Positions 1-11,545 of a stretch of DNA of 64,000 bases are shown piece by piece. This stretch comes from Meandrina meandrites (Eukaryota > Cnidaria > Anthozoa > Scleractinia > Meandrinidae): contig OY855906.1 in NCBI GenBank assembly GCA_963693305.1, positions 2,162,501-2,226,500 on the forward strand, given 5' to 3'. Position 1 is the first letter of the stretch, and every line of letters begins with the position of its first letter. The position numbers and the translations under genes are program-made. The notes below the pieces were generated by a model, which did no database searches, was not told where the DNA came from, and worked only from the letters and a program-made list of their open reading frames with translations.

Positions 1-88
1 TCCTCCTCTTAAATAAAGCTCATTGTCTATCCCACAACACTGATTGGTCTTTAACTTTTACATGCAATACCTTAATGCCTTTTTGTAC

Positions 89-3078
89 CTTTTGTGCCTG
101 GTTTGCAGCTGATGTAAGATTGAAAAGAAAGGATGAAATTCAGTTGCTGGGAGACTTGATGGGTGTCTCACAAACAATGCAGCTAGGATCTGCAGCCTAA
201 GGGAGCAATTGTAACCTTTGTTAGAATCTTATTGTTATGACCATAGTTAGTTTCATGGGACAGTTTGCTGTCAAACAACAGAATAATTCAAGTTTACATC
301 AAAATATTGTGATATCATAGAGTTGCTAATAAGAGTATTAAAGCTTACCATGAGAGTAAAACCAAATTTTCAGAATTGTTTTCCAGTGTGTCTCTTGCAA
401 CATGCCAGCCAAGCTCAATTTTCTGGCGTTTTGCCCCTGTAACCAAACGAAGTATGTAATGTCAATACACCCTTAATGGGATAACAAACAGCACCGGCAC
501 ATAAAAGCTCAAAGCTCAGTCAAAGCTTTGATTTCAGTAAACATCAGATCAAATAACTCCAACCTGGTTCAGCAGTAGAATCTTGCATTGAGTTCACAGA
601 GTGGTATGCTGTTTGTGCCCAAAACACCTGAAAAGTAAAAATTATATTATAAAATTATACCAATTATTTACAAGGTTCATTGCCATACTAAACTGAGGAA
701 AATGATCATGGATGTAATTATGCATTATGTGTAGAATCACATTCAGTTTTAGTGCTATGCTGTCAGGTTTGTTGTCAACAAAATTAGAAAAATCACTATA
801 AAATATCAAACCTGATGTAAAACGTCAGCTGCAAGTTCAATAAATTGTGAAGTAAGTCCAGGATCCAGTTTAGCACTGCTCACAGAAATGAACATTTTTA
901 ACAGTTAGTTTACATTAGTGTAGGGAGATCATTAATCTTAAATAAGAGCTGGAAGTTGGTGACATTTGCCTGCTATACATCTACTTTAAACTACTGTACA
1001 TGGATTGAAAGCCTTCCTTCCTTCAAATTGAGAACAACCAAGAAAGATTTGAGCTGCATCAACCAGCTAAATCACAGGTTTTTCAAAGCAAAAACCTTTA
1101 ACATTCAGAAATGTGTACTAATTAAATTTTCATACCTGGAACCTCGTAACACCTTGTTTCTTAACTGGTCAATATCAGCAACAATTGCATCATACAATCT
1201 TTGGAGGCATTTCTAATGAGACAAATCAGTGCAAAGTATTTTTTGTAATAACAATGCCTGTCTTTGGTTTTCTGTCACAGCCATAACAATAACATTCAGG
1301 AAAATCGTTTGGTACAAACTTGTACACATTTTACCAATGGGCAAATTGAGGACACTGTGATGTCAAAATTAGTTACCATGGCATTGTCAAAAGAGGTCAA
1401 AGATACCATATTTTGGACCTTTTGGGGCTAATAGCGCAAAACCTTTTTGAATTTGATATATTTTGTCTAAGCAACAAAAGGAACATTATTTATTTCAAAA
1501 TTTTTTAAAAAATCTGTGGGCAGGATTCTGAGCTACAGTATTCTTTTTTCATAAATTTAAGGTGGCTCTGAACCCCACCAACAGAATTTTTAATAAATTT
1601 GTAAAATAGTTTGTTTCCTCCATTACACAAAAATATATCAAAAACAAAGCTTTTACTGAGTAGTTTCTAAGTTATTAGCCTCAAATAGTAAAAAAAGGTA
1701 TCTTTGACCACTTTGCCATGGCAACAACAAATGTTGATGTCACAGTGATTTCAGTTTGTTCATTCATTTGGTAAAACCTTTACAAAGTTGTACTAAAAGT
1801 TTTACCTCCAATATTACAGGAATATCCCAACCATTGTTAGCCACCTTAACTTTGAAGGATATTTTCATACAATGAATACCTTCCAGTGATTGACACTGCT
1901 GCTCCAACTGCCTTCATCATCTTCATGAGCTCCCAAAGGGTGATGAGCACAAATCTGGAGTCTCATAAACTGTATCACATGATTCTGCAAGAACATTTTC
2001 AATCAAAAAGTTACAAACATTGGTACCCCATGTACCAGTATGTACATGCACACATCATAATTATAATGTGGCATAATGTAATTTAGGCTAAGTCTAATGC
2101 AAAACAATGCTGCCCAGCAGTCTCCCCAAGGGTAAGTGTGGTGGGGTGGCCAGGGATTGTGTGCAGGGGCCCAACATGGTTTACAGCTCAGCTTCAAATG
2201 TCAATTCATTCAGTGTTTGTTTCACTACCAGACAGTTCTCACTGAGTTGATTAAACCTCTCCTTGCAGATATCTCGGTCTATAATATGGACAACCAGGCT
2301 CTATTACAGACAGTTCACCTGGTGACAAAAGTGCCTTATTAATAATATCTTCTTCTGTAATGAAACTCTTCTCTGTCATCACAAAAATAAAAAATACTCT
2401 ACAGGGTAAAATATTTCCATAAAAAGCTGCTTTCCAATAATGACGTGTCTTAGAGTACTTGCTTAAGCCTTTAAATTGCCCAAATTACTCTGCTTGTCTT
2501 ACAACACAAGGAAGACTGTTCCATAGAATGGTACCACAGTAGCCAAAGCTATTTTTGTTATGTAGTCTGTGCACGGTAATGAAATCTTGAATTTATTCTC
2601 AGAGTCCCTTATCTAATATGCACTTTCTCGTCTTTCAAATCTAGAACATAAATAGTCTGTAGCATTATCAACAGTGTGCAAAAGACAAATTCACAACATA
2701 ATGTACCTTAACAAGTGGATTTTTTTTCCACATTTGGAGCAAAAGTGGGAACAGACTTTCTCCGAGACGACAGACCTGACCTCTGCAATCCTCTGCACTT
2801 GACTTGACAAATGCATTTAGAGCAGCAAGGAGGCATTCAACTTGATGACTGTGACTATCACTGCTTCACACATCATAAGGAAACAAACATGTCAACTGGT
2901 TTATTATTATCATAATCTTTATCATTATCATTATTATTATTATAATTATTGTTACAATTATTATTATTATATTATTATTATATAGTCTTTTATATTCACT
3001 ATTTGTAAAATTTGATTTTGAAATAATAATGATGTAAACAAAAATTAGATTTTACGAACAATTTTTTTATTAAATTAT

Positions 3079-3111
<33 letters not shown>

Positions 3112-6100
3112 TATTATTATTATTATTATTGTAACAGTTGTTGTTGTTATCATTAATTATTGTATCTTGTGTATAATTTGAATATTGTGTGATTTCTGAG
3201 TTCTCCCAACAAGAGCAACACAGAATTTCACCCAGCATGCAACAGCCGGGCAGGTTTCACAAAATCTGTCCCCGATTTTGAAATCTGTGCTCAATCCTTG
3301 AATTACTTTCATTGATACAATCCCATATTATTTCACATCCAAACAAAAATTCAAGGAGATTTCATTATTTCCAACCACTTTCAGCATAAATTTTCCTTTT
3401 CAAGGGTTTTTCAAGCACCCTTGATATCTAAAATTAAATTCCAGGGTGTTTCAAGGACTTCAAGGAGTAGCACAAACCCTGTGATTACATGGCCCTTGCT
3501 CACCCAAGTCTCCAAACTAAACTGTAGCTCCCAACCAGAGTTGGGACTTTATTTCATAGGTTTGACTGCACAGGGGATTCAGAATTCATTTTCCAAATAG
3601 CTTTATCACTGAATCATTGTCTTTCTTATTGTTTTTCTTCCAAGGCATGAAACTTAAAAAAAAGATTTTGAATGTCATCATCATCTTCAAAGTAATGAAG
3701 ATTAGATTACATTAACTCAAGTTAATTTTAAACTAAAATAGCAAGTGATATGGTAATTAAGCAAGGTGGATCATGTTTACTATGGATAGTCTCATCACAT
3801 GTCAGTCAGTCGACACATTGACTGATAGTAAGTCAATATATCAACCGATAGTCAGTCATTCGACACTTGGCTCAGGGTCAACTGACTCTCTGTCAACTGT
3901 CGGGTGACTATTGATATCAAATCAACACTCAGTCAATATCGACCTAGTGTCAGTGGACCATCGGCAGTGTCAACCGACTATCAGCCAACACGAGCAACCA
4001 ATATGTCGGCCAACTGTGGATAGACATTTTGACAATGGACCATTAGAAATAACCGGAAGTGGAAAAATTTTCGGTGTAAGTCCTACTCATGTGCAGGAAT
4101 TTTATTTCTCCATTACACGAATATTTTTTTTAAGGCACAACCACTTGCAGGTATTTTTTTGTAGACATGTTTCCCTTGTAGGTATTTTTTTGGGTTTATG
4201 CTTTTTATGGGTCAACAATAATTCTTCAATCAGGTGTAGTAAACATGATACAGCAACACTAATAGAAAATAATACATTTTAGGGCAGGATAGAAATAGTT
4301 TTTAGACCACAAATCCAGTAATGGAACCTTAAATTCTGTTCTGATTGCCAATAACTGGCACAACATACACATTCAAATCTTATGTTATTACAAAATCTTA
4401 CCTGATCTCTTTGAATGTTTTTTCAAAAAATTTAAAGAGTTTGCTTCCTTTCACAGTGTAGAGAGTTGCTGAACCCTCAATCGAGAGATAAAATATGTTC
4501 GCCAGCAAATGCTGCTCATTCAATGACCATGAGGGTTTTTCGACAATAAAAGACACAAAGGTAGCAATCAGATCTAAAGAGAAAGTAAAAACTCAACTGA
4601 AAATAACAATATAATTGTTAATTTGTTGTTCTAAGCACATATAATAAAAGGTAATTGATTCAGGGCTTTCAATAATTTGAAGTAGGTGGCTGCCCTTGTG
4701 CGACAGCCAGGAAATTTCTAGAACTTCCCTGACACAATATGTGGTTCCAGAAAACATCCATACTTCCCCCACAAAAGGGATTGGAGCTAAATTGGAATTT
4801 CCGGAGGGGTGGGGTGTTCATAGGGCAAATCACTTCCATGGGGGGGGGGGGGGGGATAATGGAAATTTTCTGGAACCACACAATTAGCTCTACAACAACA
4901 TTTGAATTTAAAAAATAACACACAATCAAGGACAACAATAATTATCATGTATTGCCGTGTTCTCCATAAGCAATTTATGTGAAACAATCTTAAAGTTTTA
5001 TAGGTTCTCTTTGCCATTTTATTATACCCCCAAGCTAAAAACAATGGAAACTAATGGCTGAAAATGCAGAAAAGAAAACGAAGAAAAGGGGAAATTTAAC
5101 ATTGAAACCATGCAGGCCAAGCAGTTAAAGCCTCAGTAACTAGTGTTAATTCATTGCATGGTTAGAGTTTGATCTTTTAAATGTGACTTATTACACTTGT
5201 AAGGACCTATTTCCCTGAGTTATGGCTATGGAAAAGATGATGATTTAAACCATGCCATAGAAAATACAGCCAATCAGAATACAGGAAAGCTGTTGTATAT
5301 TCGACGGTATTACCCCAACCTTCCCATCATGGAGGCCTTCCAAGGGGTAAAAGCGACAAGCGACATGACCCTGAATACTGACGACACAGGAACATTTTAA
5401 CAGCGACAAGCGACAGCATTACGGCACTGAAACGCGACAGCAACACAATGCGACGGCAACACAATAGTGGCAAAAACGACAGCGACATTAACAGCTGTTG
5501 ACTAGGCGACATCGGTTCTCAGAAACATGCGACATTGCGACACGGCTACCCCCCTTGGAAGGCCTCATCATGCGCTGCAATGTTATTCCTTACAAAATTT
5601 AGTAAATGTATTTTCTATGGCATGGTATAAAATGTTATGCAACACTTTCTTGTGGTATACCATAAAATATCCCACTTGTCAAAGGCTCATGTGGATACCA
5701 AGAAAATGCAAGTGACTCACGAGTGTGATATTCCTGGGTAAACCACTCAAAAGCGTCACATAACTAGTACCCTGTATGTATAACACTTCTAGTTACTGAT
5801 ACACATCTGATAATACCTTGCCATGTCTTGAAAGTAATATCACATTGATAGACTGGAACCGACAGGATGTTCTTTAGGAGCTTGCAGTACTCCACACGAA
5901 TATGGGAGCTACAGTGTGCTTTATATTTGGGGTCCTTAAGTATTGATATAAAGTGAAGGACCACATCATCTGCTTTCAGACGAGGACCACCTGAGAAAGA
6001 AAATAAATTTCTGCCTCTAAGTTTGAAGTGCTGTACATGTACTAGATGGGAGGAGCGGTGGCCTAATGGTTGGTGCTCTGGACTCCGGATCTGGCGGTCC

Positions 6101-9100
6101 GGGTTCAAGCCCTGGCCAGGGCACTGCGTTGTGTTCTTAGACAAGATACTTTACTCTCATAGTGCCTCTCTCCACCCAGGTGTATAAATGGGTATCAGCG
6201 AATTTACTGCTGGGGATAACCCTGTGATGGACTAGCATCCCATCCAGGGGGGAGTAGAAATACTCCTAGCTGCTTCATGCTACGGAAACCGGGATAAGCT
6301 CTGGCCAGATGGGCCACTAGGCTCGTATACAGACTTTACATGTACTAGATGTGGGAGGAGCAGTGGCCTAATGGTTACTGCACTGGACGCCGGATTGAAT
6401 GGTCCGGGTTCAAGGCCTGGTCGGGGTACTGTGTTGTGTTCTTGGGCAAGACAGGTTACTCTCATAGTCAGCGCTTCAAGCTGCGACCATTTTGGTCGCC
6501 ATGGCGAGTGGAAATAAAATTTGGCGACTAAATTTTCCACACAGGTCGCCAATTTGGCGACCAGTGTAATGCAAAGGGCTGGCTACGCATCAACATTTTT
6601 TTTTTGCAGTTCAATCACTAAGCCAAACAAATTTGATCACAAAACTTTTCATTACAACTATTTCAATCGCCTATCTTACTTATTTGTTTGAATTAAGGAC
6701 TCCTAATTGTGTTTTCATGCCTTCGATCATGGAACCGCCTATAAAGTTTGCAAACCACATTTCCTTTCCATTGTTTTAGTGTACTGTACAAGAATTAAAC
6801 TTGTTTTGCATGTTTATCTTCCTTACCTGTTTCTTTAATCTTTTATTTACTTTTCTGCATGATAATTGGAACAGTTCAAAAAAAAAACTCTTCAACGCAA
6901 ACGAAAATAACTACGTTGGAACGTTCTTCGAACGATTTAAATTCGGCTCATAATGGTCAGCGGTATTACTTCATGTAACGCAACATAAGGTGTCCTGCTT
7001 TAAAAACGCTTTGATTTTTGGCGACCAAAATTTTTCTAGCGGCGACCATTTTACAAAAGAAAGTCGCCAAAAGGCGACCTCTGAAAAACTTGAGCTTGAA
7101 GCACTGATAGTGTCTCTCTCCACCCAGGTGTATAAATGGGTATCGGCAAATTTACTGCTGGGGGTAACGCTGCAATGGAATAGCATCCCATCCAGGGGGG
7201 AGTAGAAATACTCCTAGTCACTTCATGCAATGAAAACGAGGATAAGGTCCGGCCTGATGGGCCACTAGGCTCGTATGCAGACTTTCCCTTACCTTTTACA
7301 TGAACTAGGTGGGTGGATTGTGCAATAGCTTCATAACTATATACAGTAGACTCCAGATTTCTCCAACTTCCAAGGAATTAAGGGAAATGGAATTTGGTTC
7401 AAGAAACTAGGGGTAAAATGCAGTGTTTAAATGAGTGAAGCTGCAAATCCCAGGAAAATGACTTAATAAGTTCCAGCTAAAAAAATTGACATTTGGAAAG
7501 AAATATACATGTATTAGGATTCCACTGTCAGTCATAAGTTCTAGTCAGTGTGCAGTCAAATCTCAATATTTGGACCTCAATTAACCGGATTTCTTGATTC
7601 TCCAGACTGTTTCTCTGGTACCAAATTTTTCATAAATATTGATAAATCAGCATGAAGATTCAAAGATATGATTTTTTGTTTAAGTGTTGAAAAGTGCCTT
7701 TGAAACAGATTGTTTTCTTTTCAAGGAGTGAAAGTGGCACTCACATGAGTTCACACAGACTTTATATCCCGTTTTGCAGTGGTGTTGGCCACTATAATGT
7801 TTTGGTGCACTGGCAGTACAGCTTGGTGGCATGGCTTTTAGTTGAGACACATGTACCTCCAAACATGCCATTGGCTGATTCAAATGTACATGAAATTATA
7901 AGAATAAATAACAGAAAGAAACTTACGCTCATCTGCTTTCTTCAACAAGTCCCTTACAAATTTAACAATCTCCTGCAAAAAAATATATGTTAGTGATATA
8001 TTTAGTACATGTAGTAGTTCAGTAAGCAAGCAAGTAAGAAAGTTCCCCCCCCCCCCCCCCCTGAGATGACCGAGGAGCTTTCTACTTCAAATGGCATTCT
8101 GCAAAAAAAACTATGTGCACCCCATCCTAAGAATAATCCTGGATCCACCCCTGAAAGTGCAGCAGTATTAAAGTCATAATAGAGAGTTTAAGCTTCACGT
8201 TCTAACGGCAAACAGCAAACATCAGAATGGTGCTGATTCTGCTTATTTTTTCTCAAATTAATGAATGAATTCATCAGCAAAATGGAAAATAATTTACGGA
8301 CTCACACCAAACACGAAACTACTCACTTTGACGTACTGAGCGATAAACGGCAAACAGTAAAAGTTTCCTTTTTTCCGTAAATAAACGTGAAGCTTAACCT
8401 CTCTAATAATAGTACCTGTTGCCTCTTCTGTATATTAGTAGGTATAAGTCCGGCAAGATTTTCCAACTCCTTCTCAACAAAGAGTTCTACTTTTTTGAAG
8501 ATAATATCCCATGTCAGGGCTTTTTTTCTTCTCAAATCAGTGTTCTCGTCAATGGAATTCAGGACTTCAGGTGACTTCAGCTGTATCAGGACATTGGTGA
8601 ATGCTCTCTAAATCAGTAACAAAAAAGCAATAAGAGTGTTGTCTACCTACAACTCTCTGATTTTGATCATTGTCCCACACTTGTGACAACAGAATTTAAA
8701 TATTTTTTCATTTAATTTTCAGAGCTTACAGTCAAATATACCAACATACCAAGGACCACAAATATTATTTGTAGTCCATGGTATATGAGTCCATACATAC
8801 CGGTACATGGTAAACTAATCAAAACTCGGGAATGAAACAGTTTATAGACAACAAATTATTGCATTGGGCATATCTCGCCATTTCAACAAGGTAGCAAGAT
8901 ATTCAACAGTTTTATCACAACCTCTCACTGATCACACAACAGGGCACTGAGCAAGCTAAAACTCTGCTCTGCAAAACTATATGTACTCCGTATTTTCTAT
9001 GTATTAAAACAGAAGCATAAGGTGATATGCTTCTGATTAAAACTACTGCAAAATTAAACGTACCCTTCTCTCGTTGATAAGTTTCGCGTCCAGGAGATTG

Positions 9101-9138
9101 CACTGGCTGAAAACTGCCCGTATTTTCTCTTCAGACAT
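89..9138 (-). CDS. ATM: ATM serine/threonine kinase, N-terminal exons (partial, runs off left edge)
   Basis: ATM is the PI3K-like kinase that starts the DNA double-strand-break response. Twelve coding exons, in transcript order: 9064-9138, 8416-8607, 7927-7972, 5817-5990, 4402-4573, 2707-2860, 1880-1984, 1136-1212, 812-875, 564-627, 349-436, 89-196. All have AG/GT borders and compatible phases, giving about 439 residues. The start is the ATG at 9138, reading MSEEKIRAVF. Segments align with remembered human ATM in order: ALTWDIIFKKVELFVEKE, GPRLKADD, the stretch ending NILSVPVYQCDI, VFWAQTAYH, KRQKIELGW and SWLQILAALFVRHPSSLP. This is only the first part of the N-terminal helical solenoid; FAT, kinase and FATC domains lie beyond the window. 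A Lys/Glu/Arg-rich stretch at residues 15-32 sits where the TAN motif is expected, but the spacing is not exact. Identification is strong; borders were not tested on RNA. Confidence 0.93.
1311..1793. repeat. Fold-back inverted-repeat element in an ATM intron
   Basis: The outer parts, about 1311-1407 and 1697-1793, are imperfect reverse complements of roughly 100 bp. Each arm begins with a GTACAA-like stretch and ends in GGTCAAAGATACC at the loop side. The element lies between the ATM exons at 1880-1984 and 1136-1212. A related arm recurs at about 14400-14545 with the shared words GTCATGGCAATGTCAAAAG and CCAAAGATAC, so this is a dispersed family. No coding capacity is visible. It is probably a non-autonomous transposon. 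Confidence 0.6.
2905..3135. repeat. AAT/ATT microsatellite tract
   Basis: Long interrupted runs of ATT, and of AAT followed by ATT (about 3070-3133), can fold back on themselves. The tract lies in the ATM intron just upstream of the exon at 2707-2860. It produces spurious Asn/Tyr-rich reading frames. No gene is present. Confidence 0.85.
3241..4401. other. ATM intron sequence with degenerate GTCAACCGA-type repeats
   Basis: No exon is visible here. Between about 3795 and 4030 the words GTCAGTC, TCAACCGA and TCGACA recur irregularly, like a decayed minisatellite. The part at about 3330-3480 has several TTTCAAGG words and looks like an old interspersed repeat, but I cannot name it. Confidence 0.45.
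4741..4879. mobile_element. Short inverted-repeat element (MITE-like)
   Basis: The ends GTGGTTCCAGAAAACATCC and GAAATTTTCTGGAACCAC are inverted repeats bounding about 140 bp in an ATM intron. The middle holds a run of 16 or more G. No open frame of note. Probably a non-autonomous DNA transposon. Confidence 0.6.
6049..6337 (+). mobile_element. tRNA-derived SINE, copy 1
   Basis: About 290 bp with a tRNA-like head. An A-box-like word (TGGCCTAATGGTTGG, about 6060) and a B-box-like word (GGGTTCAAGCCC, about 6099) suggest a polymerase III promoter. The tail continues through CTCTCTCCACCCAGG and ends near CAGACTTT. It is flanked by 14-bp direct repeats ACATGTACTAGATG at 6035-6048 and 6338-6351, the target site duplication. 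It lies antisense to ATM in an intron. It is not a functional tRNA gene: there is no convincing cloverleaf and it carries a long tail. Confidence 0.8.
6352..7297 (+). mobile_element. tRNA-derived SINE, copy 2, split by a transposon
   Basis: This is a second copy of the same SINE, starting right after the 14-bp repeat that ends copy 1. It is followed by a third, slightly diverged 14-bp repeat ACATGAACTAGGTG at 7298-7311. The SINE halves are 6352-6468 and 7107 to about 7290; a 638-bp element separates them. The join at CTCATAGTG matches copy 1. Confidence 0.78.
6469..7106. mobile_element. Transposon inserted in SINE copy 2 (hAT-like ends, 5-bp duplication)
   Basis: The ends CAGCGCTTCAAGC and GCTTGAAGCACTG are inverted repeats with one mismatch. 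A 5-bp direct repeat ATAGT flanks it at 6464-6468 and 7107-7111. Sub-terminal GCGACCA/TGGTCGC words also recur in both orientations. No transposase frame is present, so it is non-autonomous. CAG-type ends with 5-bp duplications fit some hAT subgroups; the family is inferred. Confidence 0.7.
7298..8415. other. ATM intron sequence around a 46-bp exon
   Basis: Apart from the short ATM exon at 7927-7972, this stretch shows no gene. A CAGTCAAATCTCAATATTTG word near 7553 resembles ends of pogo-like elements found elsewhere in the window, but no partner end was found. A poly-C run spans about 8045-8062. Confidence 0.5.
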
Positions 9139-9330
9139 TGTCGGCACCGTTAGCAGGAACCTGACTCTTCATCTGACACAAACTATATCTGCTAGAACAC
9201 CGCTAAAGCACCAAGAATCGAACTGACATCGCTTCCTGTGCTTCGGCCTCGACGAGACTTACAAGGCGCGCGAGCGGCGCAAATGTTTTTAGTTCCCAGA
9301 CCCTTGAGCTATCCCATGAGTTCCTGGGGT
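9139..9330 (-). promoter_or_regulatory. Putative ATM promoter and 5' untranslated region
   Basis: This is the sequence directly upstream of the ATM start codon. It includes a CpG-rich stretch around 9245-9280 (GGCGCGCGAGCGGCGC) in an otherwise AT-rich setting. I see no TATA box that I would trust. In vertebrates ATM is head-to-head with NPAT; here I find no recognisable gene on the other side. Confidence 0.45.
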
Positions 9331-11545
9331 GATAAACGCGCCAAAATGACGTCTGGCTGGAAGTTTGGTTGTGTTCCATTTTGACATGGAATTTTTAGTG
9401 AGAATTTTGCGACAAATGCAACAGTACAGTTTTTTTCATCACGTAAAAGGAACGGAAAGATGCTGTTCCTTCTGATAGCACTGCAAGAGCCTGAATCACA
9501 AAAAAGAACATGGTGGTCGAGGGTGAAACTTTTCTACGGAATCTCATGGAAAATCTCTCGCTGCTTTTGAAAAAACGTCCTCTGACCACACTAGACACAA
9601 ATTTTGGATTAATTTGAATCGATTTAACGGGTAATTTTGGCGTTCTTTTTCCGGGAATTTTCCAGCCGGGCGAACCGAGAAAACGTTTTCCATTTATCCC
9701 CGAACCGGAATTTTCGGAATTTTTGACCAAATGAAAACCGCCCGGGAAAAGAGGGATACCTCTGAAGGTATTTCCTTATTTCCAAAAAGTATCCAGTGGA
9801 AAGGCCAGTTCCATTTGATTTCCCACCAGAACAACCGGTTTTTTCACACAAATCGGAAAGCGCTCGTCTGACCAGACGGATTTCTGATTGTTGTTCATTC
9901 TATAGTTCTAGTTACGTCGTGACTGCAATTCGTACCTCAATATCATCTGAATAAGTAGGGCAAAAGAGCGAAGAAAATCCAGATGCGGTGTCTGAGAATC
10001 TAATCTAATCTTATCTAATCGTACAATCTGCAAACATCCTCGGAAACCCAGGGCTTCAAAGGGGGCGGGAAGGGATAGACTGGGAGAGGGAAAAATGGAG
10101 GGGGGAGGCCTCCCCGCTCCTTTTTTTCCCGCTCCCAGTCTCTCCCTCCCCTTCCCGACCCCTTTGAGGCCCTGCGGTTTCCTTTTCCTCAGTTCAGTCT
10201 GACACTCGATTTCTCGAAATCCCCGATTCCTTTTGTCAACGTCATTAATCTATCTTTCAGCGTTTGAAACTTACAAAAATTAAACGTGGGATTATAATAA
10301 ATATACTAAACAGAAACAAAAACTGAATGTCACACCATCCTGTCCTTTAAAAACTAACGAATTTCAGCCGCGGATCCTGCTAATGCACATAAATTAATGG
10401 GACCTGGAAAATGTCATTACAATGTTTTGTTGTTGTGGTTGTTGTGGTTGTTGTTTTGTTTTGTTTTTTGTTTTGTTTTTTTGACGATGATGTTCGAAAT
10501 GTGAAGAAGTGATGGATTAAAAGTCGTCATAAATTGTATACGTTTAGGCTTTTTGACGTCTTGTTTGTTGAGTGCATGAGTAGTCTGCGGGGGATGGAAT
10601 GCGCATTAACAATTTGTCAAATATTCACTATTCAATGCACAAAAATGTTCCCGAAATATTCTAAATGAGCAAAGCGCATTTATCGCAGCTGAAATGAATT
10701 TTAATCGCGTATATAATGAAGTCTCAAAGGACACGCCAATCACTTCGGTGTTGGTCACAGCTAAATGCGAACTTTCGTCTTCCTCGATATGCTCCGTCTT
10801 TCGTCGGGTAAGTTTTCGCTTTCTATCTTGTCCTTGTTCAGTTTATTCGACTAGTTATTATAGCTATTCGTTTTGCTTAGCTTTCATTTCAATTTTGGCC
10901 GTTTGAACCATTTTGTCGATGCGAAAGTTTGGCGTGCACGTCAGTGACACCATAAATTTATTTTTTTTTGTTCGTTTGACCAAGCAAGGAACAGTAGGTC
11001 CGGCCGCAACAGCACTTTTTAGTTCGTAATTTGTATCTGTAACGTTTGGAGCAAGTTGGAGTGCTGCCGTGTACATTTTCTCTCGCCTGAAAGCATGACG
11101 TCGAAAGGTTACTTTCAAATTCAGAATTAGAGAGAATACAGTGGTTCTAATTAACGTAACACCAATAATTTCCATAACTTTTACAAAGTTTATTTCGCAG
11201 GCTGAGATAGAGAGACTTGCTGCATCGATGCTGCACTTACATCGAGTTAGGGATTGCAATTGGCTGATGTGGGCTTTGGTTTCATGATATATTTCTTTCG
11301 TTGACGCTGGAGAGCAAGAAAAATGCAACAAGACCATAAAATATCTCATTTGGTTGAACTACAGGTGACGTTTGTTTGATCTACTGAAAATATAAAGAAA
11401 AAAATTAGGAAACGTTCGTGATTTGTGGTAACTGTTTACTACAAAGTACTTTGTCCTGTTCATTTAGTGATATGACTGCGAGACTTATTACCCACTGACA
11501 AGGCTATTAAAATGCTACTAAATTATCAACGTTTTTCTTGCTCAG
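9331..11545. other. Gene-free stretch
   Basis: No recognisable protein or RNA gene. A 161-codon frame on the minus strand at 10864-11349 has no family I know and no splice context. The part at about 9600-9850 is rich in CCGG and AATTTT words and reads as old repeat. A palindrome at 10040-10186 is listed separately. Confidence 0.5.
10040..10186. repeat. Long GC-rich palindrome
   Basis: Arms of about 45 bp, from GGAAACCCAGGGCTTCAAAG on the left to CCCTTTGAGGCCCTGCGG on the right, pair with few mismatches. Both arms contain purine-rich or pyrimidine-rich runs and CTGGGAG/CTCCCAG. A cruciform or MITE-like fold-back is likely. No coding capacity. Confidence 0.7.

Noticed and set aside
6049..6140. 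Functional tRNA gene
   Set aside because: Box A and B words exist, but the segment has a long SINE tail, target duplications and no convincing cloverleaf.
10864..11349. 161-codon minus-strand frame
   Set aside because: No family resemblance, no splice context and no coding-like pattern. Kept only as a chance frame.
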